Origin: Hymenobacter terricola
GTDB taxonomy: Bacteria; Bacteroidota; Bacteroidia; Cytophagales; Hymenobacteraceae
Assembly: GCF_017921975.2 (NCBI RefSeq)
Contig: NZ_JAGEMO020000047.1
Location: forward strand, 1-64,000
Direction: 5' to 3'
DNA length: 64,000 nucleotides
Positions 8,149-16,002 of the stretch are shown here, in pieces. The notes under the pieces are model-generated. The model was not told where the DNA came from and did not search any database. It was given only the letters and a program-made list of their open reading frames with translations. A program made the translations under genes and the position numbers. Within the stretch, counting starts at the first letter, position 1. The number at the start of each line of letters is the position of its first letter.

Positions 8149-10554
8149 GAATGGATAGCCGATGGCTAGGTTGAAGCGGCCTGGTCTATCGGGACTGGTG
8201 GTGCCATCATCATTGCGCTTAGTAGGCGTGCCGTAGGGCGCGCGCAGCGGAAAGGCGTAATCGAAGCGGATGACGAAAAACTGCACGTCGATGCGTAACC
8301 CTGCGCCTGCGCCGACGGCTAGCTCCTGCAAAAATGTGTTGACCTTGAACTGTCCGTTTTTGCCATCGGGCAAGCCGTCGGCGGCCAGGGTTTGGCGGCC
8401 AGGGTCGGCATTAGCCAGCCAGATGTTGCCGGCATCCAAGAACACGGCACCTTTCACGTAGGGTATCAGGTCCTGGCGGTATTCCACGTTGCCTTCGAGG
8501 CGGATGTCGCCCACCTGGTCGTAGAAGCTGTTGAGCTCCTGCGTGGCGGTCTGGGGGCGGTAGGTGCCGGGGCCGATGCCGCGCGCCGCAAAAGCCCGCA
8601 CGCTGTTGGGCCCCCCGATGCCGTACTGCTTGGGGTAGGGTAGCACGTCGGAGTTGCCGTAGGGCATGCCCACGCCGGCCTGCAACCGGGCCACGATGCG
8701 GTTGCCAGAGGCCGGGTTCTGGCTGATGCGGTAATACTCGCGCAGCTCCAAATCGAACTTGAGGTACTGGCTATATTCTTGGCCGCCAATGGTGTATTTG
8801 CCGTTGGCATCCTTAGTGCCGCCAATGGAGCTGACGATGCCCTGTGCCAGGTTGCCGCTGCCTTCCACCTGGCCGCTAAAGTAAATCTGTTGGCGGCGCT
8901 GCTCCAGCACCTGCTCGTTGTAGGTGTAGCGGTAGGAGCTGGCCAGAATAAACTGCTGCTGAAACGCACTGCGCAGGAAGCTTTTCTCCGGAGTGTTCAG
9001 GATATCCGTAAAGGTTTGGGTCGGAGTAAACTGAACGTAGGTAACGTCAATGGGCCGGATTTCCTGCTCGTTGGTAATCTTGGTTTTGAAGGTGTAGCCG
9101 TAGTTCAGGTTAAAGAAATTCTGCGTGAAGTAGTTGGCGCGGGTCACGGCCCGGATGCCGGCCCCGATGGTGGTGCGCGGCTGGAAATCGGAGTTTGGCA
9201 GGTGCACGTCCAGCAGCGGCAGGTTGGGCACCACCAGGCGCGGCACCAGCAGCTGCGCGTTGATGCCCAGCTCGTAGCTGGTGAGGCCCAGGCCACCATT
9301 GCTACTTCTGGTCTGGGTTTCGGTAGAAGCCACCGCGTTGACTACCAGTTGCTCGCCACCGCGCAGGGCCGAGCGGTTGCGGAACGAGATATTGAGGCCC
9401 GGCCCCGTAAAGCCGTTACTTTTCGACACCAGCTGCAGGTCGGCCCGCAGGCTTTTCTTTTTGAGCTGGGTCATCAGCACGTCGGCGTCGAGGCGGGCGC
9501 GGCCGGCCGAATCGCCGGCTACCGACGGTTTCAGGCGAATTTCCACGAACTTGAACGTGTTCAAACTCATCAGGCGGCTGATGGTCTGGTCGCGCCGCCG
9601 CCGCCGGTATAGGCTGTCCGGATACAGGAACGTGGCGCGGGTAATGGCGCTGGCCTTGAATACTTTCTCGTCGGGATAGTATTGATATTTCTTGTACAGC
9701 ACCGGCGGACGCCGGGTGGTATCAGTTAGCACGTAGTTCGTGTTTAGCTTAATCTGGTCGAGCCAGTAGGGGCGCACCGCCTTGGCGGGCGCGGTAGGCT
9801 TCACGCGCAGGTACACGTTCACCTTGTCGTGCAGCGTACTATCCACCTGAAAGAGCAGGTAGTCAGGCACAAAATAAAAATAGCCTTCGTTTTTCAGCAC
9901 GTTGTCGATGCGCACGCGCTCGGCGGTGAGGGTGTTGAGGTTGTAAGCGTCGCCGGTTTTCAGCAGGGTGCCGGACTGGGTGGCGCGCACGGCGGCGTTC
10001 ACCACCGTGTCGCTCTCCGGGAAATGAATTTCTTTGATGGTGTACACTTTGCCCGTCGTGGCCGTGTAGTCGACCTGTGCGGTTTTATCCTTGGCCTTCA
10101 CCTCATGGCTCACCGTGCCCTTAAAAAAGCCGTTGTTGTAGAGCCGGTTGAGAATAAGGCCTTCGGTGGCGCTGATTTTTACGTCTTTCAGCAGCACCGG
10201 TGCCTCGCCAAACTTATCGGCGAAGAGCTTGCCCAACCCCTTCTTTTTGCCCACGCCCAGGTGCCAGAAATACAGCTTGGGCCGCAGGCCCAGAATGGAA
10301 CTGTTGGGCTTGGGGCTCACCACCGATTGCAACTCGGTTTGCAGCGCCGCCTTGTTTTTGATTTTTTCCGACGTCTTGATAATGACCTTGCTGCCGGTAT
10401 ACAGTTTCTGGCCTTCGGGAATGTAGCGCAGGCCCGAGCAGGCGGGCAGGAGAACGATAGATAGCAATTGAATAATAGGCAATTTCTGCTTGAGTAATTG
10501 CCTGATTTTCAATCTAAAAATGTTGGTTATCATACTGAATGCGTCATTCCTCAT
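8146..10554 (-). CDS. tamL: TamL: lipoprotein BamA/TamA-family outer-membrane protein
   Basis: An 802-residue BamA/TamA (Omp85) homologue. The N-terminus has a hydrophobic segment ending in the lipobox LLPAC, with Cys39 as the probable lipidation site, the hallmark of the Bacteroidota lipoprotein variant TamL. POTRA-like domains follow (about 45-330), then a C-terminal surface-antigen barrel containing the conserved GIGGPNSVRAFAARGIGPG and ending in Phe (NLAIGYPF). Together with TamB it is expected to help insert or transport material at the outer membrane. Its start overlaps the tamB stop by 4 nt (ATGA at 10551-10554), so translation is probably coupled. A downstream in-frame ATG at codon 8 is also possible. 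Confidence 0.93.
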   Translation of the reverse strand: MRNDAFSMITNIFRLKIRQLLKQKLPIIQLLSIVLLPACSGLRYIPEGQKLYTGSKVIIKTSEKIKNKAALQTELQSVVSPKPNSSILGLRPKLYFWHLGVGKKKGLGKLFADKFGEAPVLLKDVKISATEGLILNRLYNNGFFKGTVSHEVKAKDKTAQVDYTATTGKVYTIKEIHFPESDTVVNAAVRATQSGTLLKTGDAYNLNTLTAERVRIDNVLKNEGYFYFVPDYLLFQVDSTLHDKVNVYLRVKPTAPAKAVRPYWLDQIKLNTNYVLTDTTRRPPVLYKKYQYYPDEKVFKASAITRATFLYPDSLYRRRRRDQTISRLMSLNTFKFVEIRLKPSVAGDSAGRARLDADVLMTQLKKKSLRADLQLVSKSNGFTGPGLNISFRNRSALRGGEQLVVNAVASTETQTRSSNGGLGLTSYELGINAQLLVPRLVVPNLPLLDVHLPNSDFQPRTTIGAGIRAVTRANYFTQNFFNLNYGYTFKTKITNEQEIRPIDVTYVQFTPTQTFTDILNTPEKSFLRSAFQQQFILASSYRYTYNEQVLEQRRQQIYFSGQVEGSGNLAQGIVSSIGGTKDANGKYTIGGQEYSQYLKFDLELREYYRISQNPASGNRIVARLQAGVGMPYGNSDVLPYPKQYGIGGPNSVRAFAARGIGPGTYRPQTATQELNSFYDQVGDIRLEGNVEYRQDLIPYVKGAVFLDAGNIWLANADPGRQTLAADGLPDGKNGQFKVNTFLQELAVGAGAGLRIDVQFFVIRFDYAFPLRAPYGTPTKRNDDGTTSPDRPGRFNLAIGYPF

Positions 10555-13500
10555 TTCTTACTCGTCCGCGTGGTATCCACTCCGGCCGTGGGCTGGTTCT
10601 GAACGGAATCCTGCGCCGCTTTCTTGTCCACTTTTTCCTGCTTGCGGTTCACTTTCCGCTCCTCTTTAATGTTCTTCGGCACCTTCGAGAACAACTCCTG
10701 CAGGTCCTTGTAATCGCGCTGGAATACCAGGGCCGCGCCCGTGCGAATGAGCGGGCCGTCAATGTCCTCGTAGCTGTTTTGGCGGAACACGCGGGCCCGC
10801 AGGCGGCCGTCGGCCAGCACGGTGTATTCCAGGCTCACGTCGCCGGCCAGATTGCTGGGGCTGTTCTGGCCCGTGGTGCTTTGGGTGCCGGTGCCGCCGC
10901 TCAGGGCAATGTCGGTGCCCACGCGCACGGTGAGGCGGTTGTTGAGCAGTTGGCGGCGCACGGCCACGTTCAGGTCGGTGCGGCTGCCCTGGCTGCCGTC
11001 GGTGCCGTAGCTGGCCTGGTTGGTCACGCCCAGGTCGAGGCCCAGGCCGGAGAGGTACTTGCCGGTGAGGCTGTTGAGCTGGTCGGTGAGCACGGCGCTG
11101 GCGCTGCCGCGCAGCTGCGTGGCCACCAGGCCCTCGCCGCTGCTGGTCTGGAAGGGGTTCTGGGCCACGAACCGGCCCAGAATCAGCAGCGAAAATACCT
11201 GCTTGCTCAGTTCCGAGGTTTCGTTGGGCTGGCGCAATTGGGCCAGCTTGGCCTCCACTTGCCCATCCAGGGCGCCGCGCTGGTTTTCGGGCAGCGTAAT
11301 ATCGAAGCCGATGGTGGGCTTGCTCAATTGGTCCGTCACGTTCAGGAGTACGTTAAACGGCAGGCGGTTGCGCGAGACGGTGGCGCTGGTGAGGTCGTCG
11401 GTGCCCTGGCCGGCCAGCAACTCGGCCGGGGCGGCCTGCACCTTGTACACGGCCGTAATGTTGAGCGCGGCATTATACGGGTCGCCGTCCCAGGTAATGG
11501 TCGAACCCTTGCGGATGATGAAATCCCGCTGGGCGAGGTTGTAGAGCGACATGTGGTACTGGCCCCGCGCCACTTCCAGCCGTCCGCTCAGCGTGATGGT
11601 GCCATCCGGCGCAATGTTGGTATTGAGCGTGCCGGCCGCCCGCACGCGCAGGTTATCGCCACTCACCGGGTCGATGACGATGGTGAACGGCGTGCGGTCC
11701 GTAATCGTGACCACCGCCGTGATGTCGTAGCCGGTGGCAGCCGTTTTCACGGTATCCACAGCCACTTTGCGGGCCAGCATGGTGTCGAGCGGGGCACTTT
11801 TGTCCACAAATTCCACTATGCCTTCGCGCTCCACCGTGGTGGGCGTGGCGCTGGGCGACTCCACGGTCAGGTTCGAGCCCTGCACCACGGTTACGTTGGT
11901 GTTGATTTTGATGAGGGAAACCGGCCCGGTCAGGCGCGTGTCCGAGTCGAGCACCAGCCGGCCGTAGAACAGCGGGTTGTTGTCGCGGGTGTTGCGCACG
12001 GCCAGGAAATTGTTGGTCGTGGCCCGCATATCAAAGGAGTAATTGATGAAATCCCTGGTCAGCAGGTAGCCATTCACCACCGCTTTATTCGAGGCTGAAT
12101 CCAGCACCGTAAAGTTGTTGAAGGCAATGCCGCGCTCGTCAAACGTGAGCGACTGATTGGGCAGCCGGAAGGGCGACCCCAACTGCGGCACCACAAACCC
12201 GGCGTCGTCGGACGTGCTCAACGTGCCCCGCACCACCGGCGCGGCGGGCGCGCCCGTCACCGTGAGCTGGCCGCGCACGTAGCCGCTGGCCCGGCGCACC
12301 TGGCCCACCGAGAACGGCTCAATCAGCTTCAGGTTGAGTCGGTTGGCATCGACGGTCAGGTTGAGCGGGGTGGCGCTGGTAGCGAGATAGGTGCCGCGCA
12401 CCTGCACATCGTTGCCGGCCCCGCCCACGGTACCGGCCGCGCCGCCCGTGAGCTTGGCGTCGATGTCGTAGCGGCCGGCGCTGGGGTTGGTCGCATTAAA
12501 AGCAATGTCGCCAATTAGCGCCTTCTGGAACACCAGGTTTTTCACCGTGGCATCAGCCGTAAAGGCCTGGTTTTTCTTGCCCAGGTTGTCGATGCGGGCC
12601 TTGCCGTTCAACTGGCCGGCCACCAGCGAATCCTGCTGCTGCACGATGCGCGCCAGCTCGGCCAGCTCGAAATTGGTGAACGTGACGCCCAGCGGCGAAG
12701 TGGGTACCTGCGGGTTCTGGCTTTGCAGGGCCAGGGTGCTGCGGCCGTTGGTCAGGTTGAGGCCGTCGGCCACCACCGCGCCGCTGGGGTAGTAGCGCAC
12801 GAAGTTGTTGGCGCCCGCCGTCCAGTTTTCGTAGTTAATCACCTGCTCCGGCGCGGCCTCAAACTCGTAGACCACGCTGCTGTTGCGGCCGCTGCCCTGG
12901 GCCAGGGCCTGTAGGGTGCCGGCCACCGCCAGCCGCTCGCGGTTGGCCGAGTCGCCGAGGATGGCCACGCGGGTAAAAAGCTTGTTATTGGCCACGTTGC
13001 CCACCACGCTGGGGCGCTTCAACCGGAGCGTAGTATCCTGGGCGGCCTGGGCCAGGCGCAGGCCATAATCCAGCTTGCTGGGGTCCGAATCCACGTTCAG
13101 GCGCAACGAATCGAGCTTGTAGTTCTGGTAGCGAATGATGGGAATGCTGGTGTTGGCCGTGAGGCGGGCCGCCTGCCGCGAGTAGTCGCCGGCCAGCGTA
13201 AAGGGCGAAATCTGCTTCAGGCCCGGCACCAGCTTGGTGGCCAGCTTGGGGTCTTTGAGTTGCAGCGAGTAGGTGAAATGCCGGTCGGCTGCGCTGGCCA
13301 CGTACTTCACGCCGGGCACGTCGAAATAGCGGTCGAGGTGCTGTTGCAGCTCGGTCGCAATGTCGCCGAGGTGCACGTTGCCGTCGAGGTTTACATTGGC
13401 AATGTCGGAGGTGATGACGGCCAGCGTGCGGTTGGCATTCTGCACGATGCGGCCGTTGAGCGAGTCGAGCGGGAAGGGCTGGTTGTCGCGCACAATCACA

Positions 13501-15797
13501 ATGTGCCGGCCGCTAAATGTGCCGTTCAGCGAGTTCAAATCCGAGCCGCGCAGGTTGGCCACCAGGGTGCCCTGCACCCGCAGGTCGCCGCCGGTATAGA
13601 AGCCCAGCGCCGTAATATTGGCCCCACGCAGGTTCAGGCTGGTCACCTCGTAGGTGGGGTTTTTGGCGTCGCGCAGGTTCACCACGGCGCTCAGGTCGAG
13701 GTTTAGGTTGGGGTCTTTTTTGCTGCTGGCGTTGATGACGTAGCGGTTGCGGTCGAGGTCCACCGTAGCCGTCACGCCGTGGTAGGTGTAGCCATTGTAG
13801 CGGGCGCTCTGCACGGTGCTCTGCACGCGGCCCACCAGCGTGGCTGGGTCTTTCAAATTGCCCGTGGCGTTGATGCGGCCCGTGGCCGTGACGCGGCCCA
13901 GCTGCGGGTTCTTCAGCAGCTTGCCAAAATCGAACCCGCCTACCGCGAACGTGCCGATGAGCGGCTGCCGCCCATTGGCCTGCGCCGCCCCCAGCTTCCC
14001 GCTGAAAGCGAGGTCGCCGTAAGTCGAGCGCAACTTCAGATTCGTATCAAACGCCAGCGTGGTGGGCCGGCCCCGGAACGTGCCGCTCAGCGCCAGCGTG
14101 GGCGGAATGCTGATAGTGTTCGGGATGCTGCCCTTCGGCGCCAGGCTCAGAATATCGGCCCGCGAGGTACTGAACTGCTGAATGTCGAGGTCGGCGTACA
14201 GCCGCGAATCGGTGTTGGGCAAGCCCTGAATCCGGCCGCGCCGCGCTTTCAGAATCGTATTGCGCAGGCCCACAAACTCCAGGTTGCGCACCGTGAAATC
14301 GCCCACGCGGCCCGCAATCTGCCCATTCAGCAGTACGCTCTGGTTGGGGCCGGTGTTGAACGGCGAGGTGCCCGCCAGCTGCGGCGCCAGGTACAGAATG
14401 TCGCGGAAGCCCAGCCGCACATTCCGCAAATCGCCCTCAATCTTCAGATTCGGCAGCTTTTTCATGTCGCCGAGCGCGGCCAGGCTCTCGTAGCCGATGG
14501 CCAGCGTGCGCCGGATGCGGGTGTGTGGCGTCACCAAATCGAGGCTGTCGAGGCGAATCTGCACCGAGTCGTACACCACGTTGGCTTTCCACGAATCGAT
14601 GCGGAAACCGCTCTGCTCCTTGCCGGCCAGGTTGTCGACTTTGGCCGTGGTGCGGTTTTCGGAGTAGTTCAACTCGTGCGTGTTCAGCACGAGGTCGGTG
14701 AAATGCAGGTGGTTGTAGTCGAGCGCCGGAATGCGGGTGCGCTGCTTGGGCTGATTGAAATTGTCGAAATCCACCGCCAGGCCGCTGATATCGGACTGGT
14801 CCAGCGTCACGCGCCAGGCCAGGCGCTGGCCGGTGGCAGCCTTGTTCTGGTCGGCGGCCTGGTCGAGCTTGCGCACGGCCTCAGCGGGGTTCACCACGCG
14901 CTCGGCCACGGGCACGGCCTGGTTCTGGGCGTAGGCAAAGGTGGTGTTCTTGAGGGTGAGCTTGGTGAGGGCCACCAGCTCCTTTTGCAGGTCAATATTT
15001 TTCGCCGTGATGTCGGCCAGCCCAATATTCGTGCTGATAAACTGCGCCGATGGGTTGTTCTTATACACAAAACGCACGCTGTCGAGCGTGGCGTGGTTCA
15101 GCCCAAACTGCACGGTGAGCGGCGCGGTAGGAGCGGGGTTATCCACTTCGGGCGCCGTTTTGGTTTGCACAATGCTGATGGAAGCGCGCCGCAAGGCCGC
15201 GTTATCCACTTTGTAAACAGACTTATCCACATCCACCGCGTCCATGTTGGCCGTGAACTCGCCGATGCGCGCCCGGATGTCGGAACCAGTTACCTGGTCA
15301 TCCTGAGTGAAGTAAATGTTGGTGAGCCGGGCCTTGCCAATGTCGTACTTCAGGCCCGAGGCGGTGGTGTCCACCGGCGCGTTGGGGTCCACGAAGGCAT
15401 TGATAATGAAGTCGTAGTTGTTTGCCGAATCTGGCTCGGTACGGGTTAGGCGCACGCGGCCGTCGTTCAGCTCCACGTTCGACACATTGACCTGCTTGTG
15501 CAGCAGCGCCCAGATATCGAGGTCGGCGCCGAGGTGGCCGACGGAAAGTAGCGTATCGCGTTTTTGGTCCTCCAGGTACACGCCATCGAAGTTGATGGCG
15601 TGGCGGAAATCCGTGCGAAACTTCCCAATGCGCACCTGCGTGCCCAGCTTGCCGCGCAGGTAGCTTTCGGCCTTGCCGGCCACAAAGTCCTGCCCCACCG
15701 GGAACTGAAGCACAACCACTACCGCGATAACCAGCAGTAAGACCAGGGCTAACAGCCCAAGTAATCCGTAAAGAGCACGACGCAGAAAAGTGGACAA
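10551..15797 (-). CDS. tamB: TamB: translocation and assembly module protein
   Basis: A 1748-residue protein with a single N-terminal signal anchor (RRALYGLLGLLALVLLLVIA) followed by an AsmA-like start (VGQDFVAGKAESYLRGKLG). A very long beta-rich repetitive body follows, and a C-terminal TamB/DUF490 domain (about 1270-1690, containing LSGRLEVARGQYHMSLYNL). The family forms a hydrophobic groove spanning the periplasm that links the inner membrane to an outer-membrane Omp85 partner, with roles in outer-membrane protein assembly or lipid transport. The C-terminal tail is Lys-rich. tamL follows with a 4-nt overlap. It is divergent from the glucanotransferase gene across a compact region with a long palindrome. 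Confidence 0.95.
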   Translation of the reverse strand: MSTFLRRALYGLLGLLALVLLLVIAVVVVLQFPVGQDFVAGKAESYLRGKLGTQVRIGKFRTDFRHAINFDGVYLEDQKRDTLLSVGHLGADLDIWALLHKQVNVSNVELNDGRVRLTRTEPDSANNYDFIINAFVDPNAPVDTTASGLKYDIGKARLTNIYFTQDDQVTGSDIRARIGEFTANMDAVDVDKSVYKVDNAALRRASISIVQTKTAPEVDNPAPTAPLTVQFGLNHATLDSVRFVYKNNPSAQFISTNIGLADITAKNIDLQKELVALTKLTLKNTTFAYAQNQAVPVAERVVNPAEAVRKLDQAADQNKAATGQRLAWRVTLDQSDISGLAVDFDNFNQPKQRTRIPALDYNHLHFTDLVLNTHELNYSENRTTAKVDNLAGKEQSGFRIDSWKANVVYDSVQIRLDSLDLVTPHTRIRRTLAIGYESLAALGDMKKLPNLKIEGDLRNVRLGFRDILYLAPQLAGTSPFNTGPNQSVLLNGQIAGRVGDFTVRNLEFVGLRNTILKARRGRIQGLPNTDSRLYADLDIQQFSTSRADILSLAPKGSIPNTISIPPTLALSGTFRGRPTTLAFDTNLKLRSTYGDLAFSGKLGAAQANGRQPLIGTFAVGGFDFGKLLKNPQLGRVTATGRINATGNLKDPATLVGRVQSTVQSARYNGYTYHGVTATVDLDRNRYVINASSKKDPNLNLDLSAVVNLRDAKNPTYEVTSLNLRGANITALGFYTGGDLRVQGTLVANLRGSDLNSLNGTFSGRHIVIVRDNQPFPLDSLNGRIVQNANRTLAVITSDIANVNLDGNVHLGDIATELQQHLDRYFDVPGVKYVASAADRHFTYSLQLKDPKLATKLVPGLKQISPFTLAGDYSRQAARLTANTSIPIIRYQNYKLDSLRLNVDSDPSKLDYGLRLAQAAQDTTLRLKRPSVVGNVANNKLFTRVAILGDSANRERLAVAGTLQALAQGSGRNSSVVYEFEAAPEQVINYENWTAGANNFVRYYPSGAVVADGLNLTNGRSTLALQSQNPQVPTSPLGVTFTNFELAELARIVQQQDSLVAGQLNGKARIDNLGKKNQAFTADATVKNLVFQKALIGDIAFNATNPSAGRYDIDAKLTGGAAGTVGGAGNDVQVRGTYLATSATPLNLTVDANRLNLKLIEPFSVGQVRRASGYVRGQLTVTGAPAAPVVRGTLSTSDDAGFVVPQLGSPFRLPNQSLTFDERGIAFNNFTVLDSASNKAVVNGYLLTRDFINYSFDMRATTNNFLAVRNTRDNNPLFYGRLVLDSDTRLTGPVSLIKINTNVTVVQGSNLTVESPSATPTTVEREGIVEFVDKSAPLDTMLARKVAVDTVKTAATGYDITAVVTITDRTPFTIVIDPVSGDNLRVRAAGTLNTNIAPDGTITLSGRLEVARGQYHMSLYNLAQRDFIIRKGSTITWDGDPYNAALNITAVYKVQAAPAELLAGQGTDDLTSATVSRNRLPFNVLLNVTDQLSKPTIGFDITLPENQRGALDGQVEAKLAQLRQPNETSELSKQVFSLLILGRFVAQNPFQTSSGEGLVATQLRGSASAVLTDQLNSLTGKYLSGLGLDLGVTNQASYGTDGSQGSRTDLNVAVRRQLLNNRLTVRVGTDIALSGGTGTQSTTGQNSPSNLAGDVSLEYTVLADGRLRARVFRQNSYEDIDGPLIRTGAALVFQRDYKDLQELFSKVPKNIKEERKVNRKQEKVDKKAAQDSVQNQPTAGVDTTRTSKK

Positions 15798-15875
15798 GGC
15801 GAGAGGGAAGTAAGCAGTCAGAAAACCGGGGTGATTCCCCCAAACGCAAAATCAGCGGTTGGGGTTGGAAACGCG

Positions 15876-15970
15876 ACGCTTTGCGTAGTGGGGAATTGAG
15901 AATGAGAAGTGAAGAATGACAACTCCTAATTCTTCGTCCCTCTTTCTCAATTCCTCACTACGCAAAGCGT
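15876..15970. repeat. 27-bp near-perfect inverted repeat in the tamB/malQ divergent promoter region
   Basis: The left arm 15876-15902 and right arm 15944-15970 are complementary at 26 of 27 positions; the arm ends read ACGCTTTGCGTAGTG and CACTACGCAAAGCGT. The 41-nt loop holds a second stem, GAAGAAT (15911-15917) with ATTCTTC (15929-15935). The right arm ends 32 nt before the glucanotransferase ATG and runs into a TATCTTG box, so the element overlaps the likely promoter. Confidence 0.8.
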
Positions 15971-16002
15971 TATCTTGCGCGCCCCAAACCCCACCGAGTC
16001 CC

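Noticed and set aside
10539..12098. Long open frames on the plus strand opposite tamB (also 13779-15449)
   Set aside because: High-GC genes often leave the opposite strand open. The tamB reading has clear family features while these have only His/Val/Gly-rich sequence.
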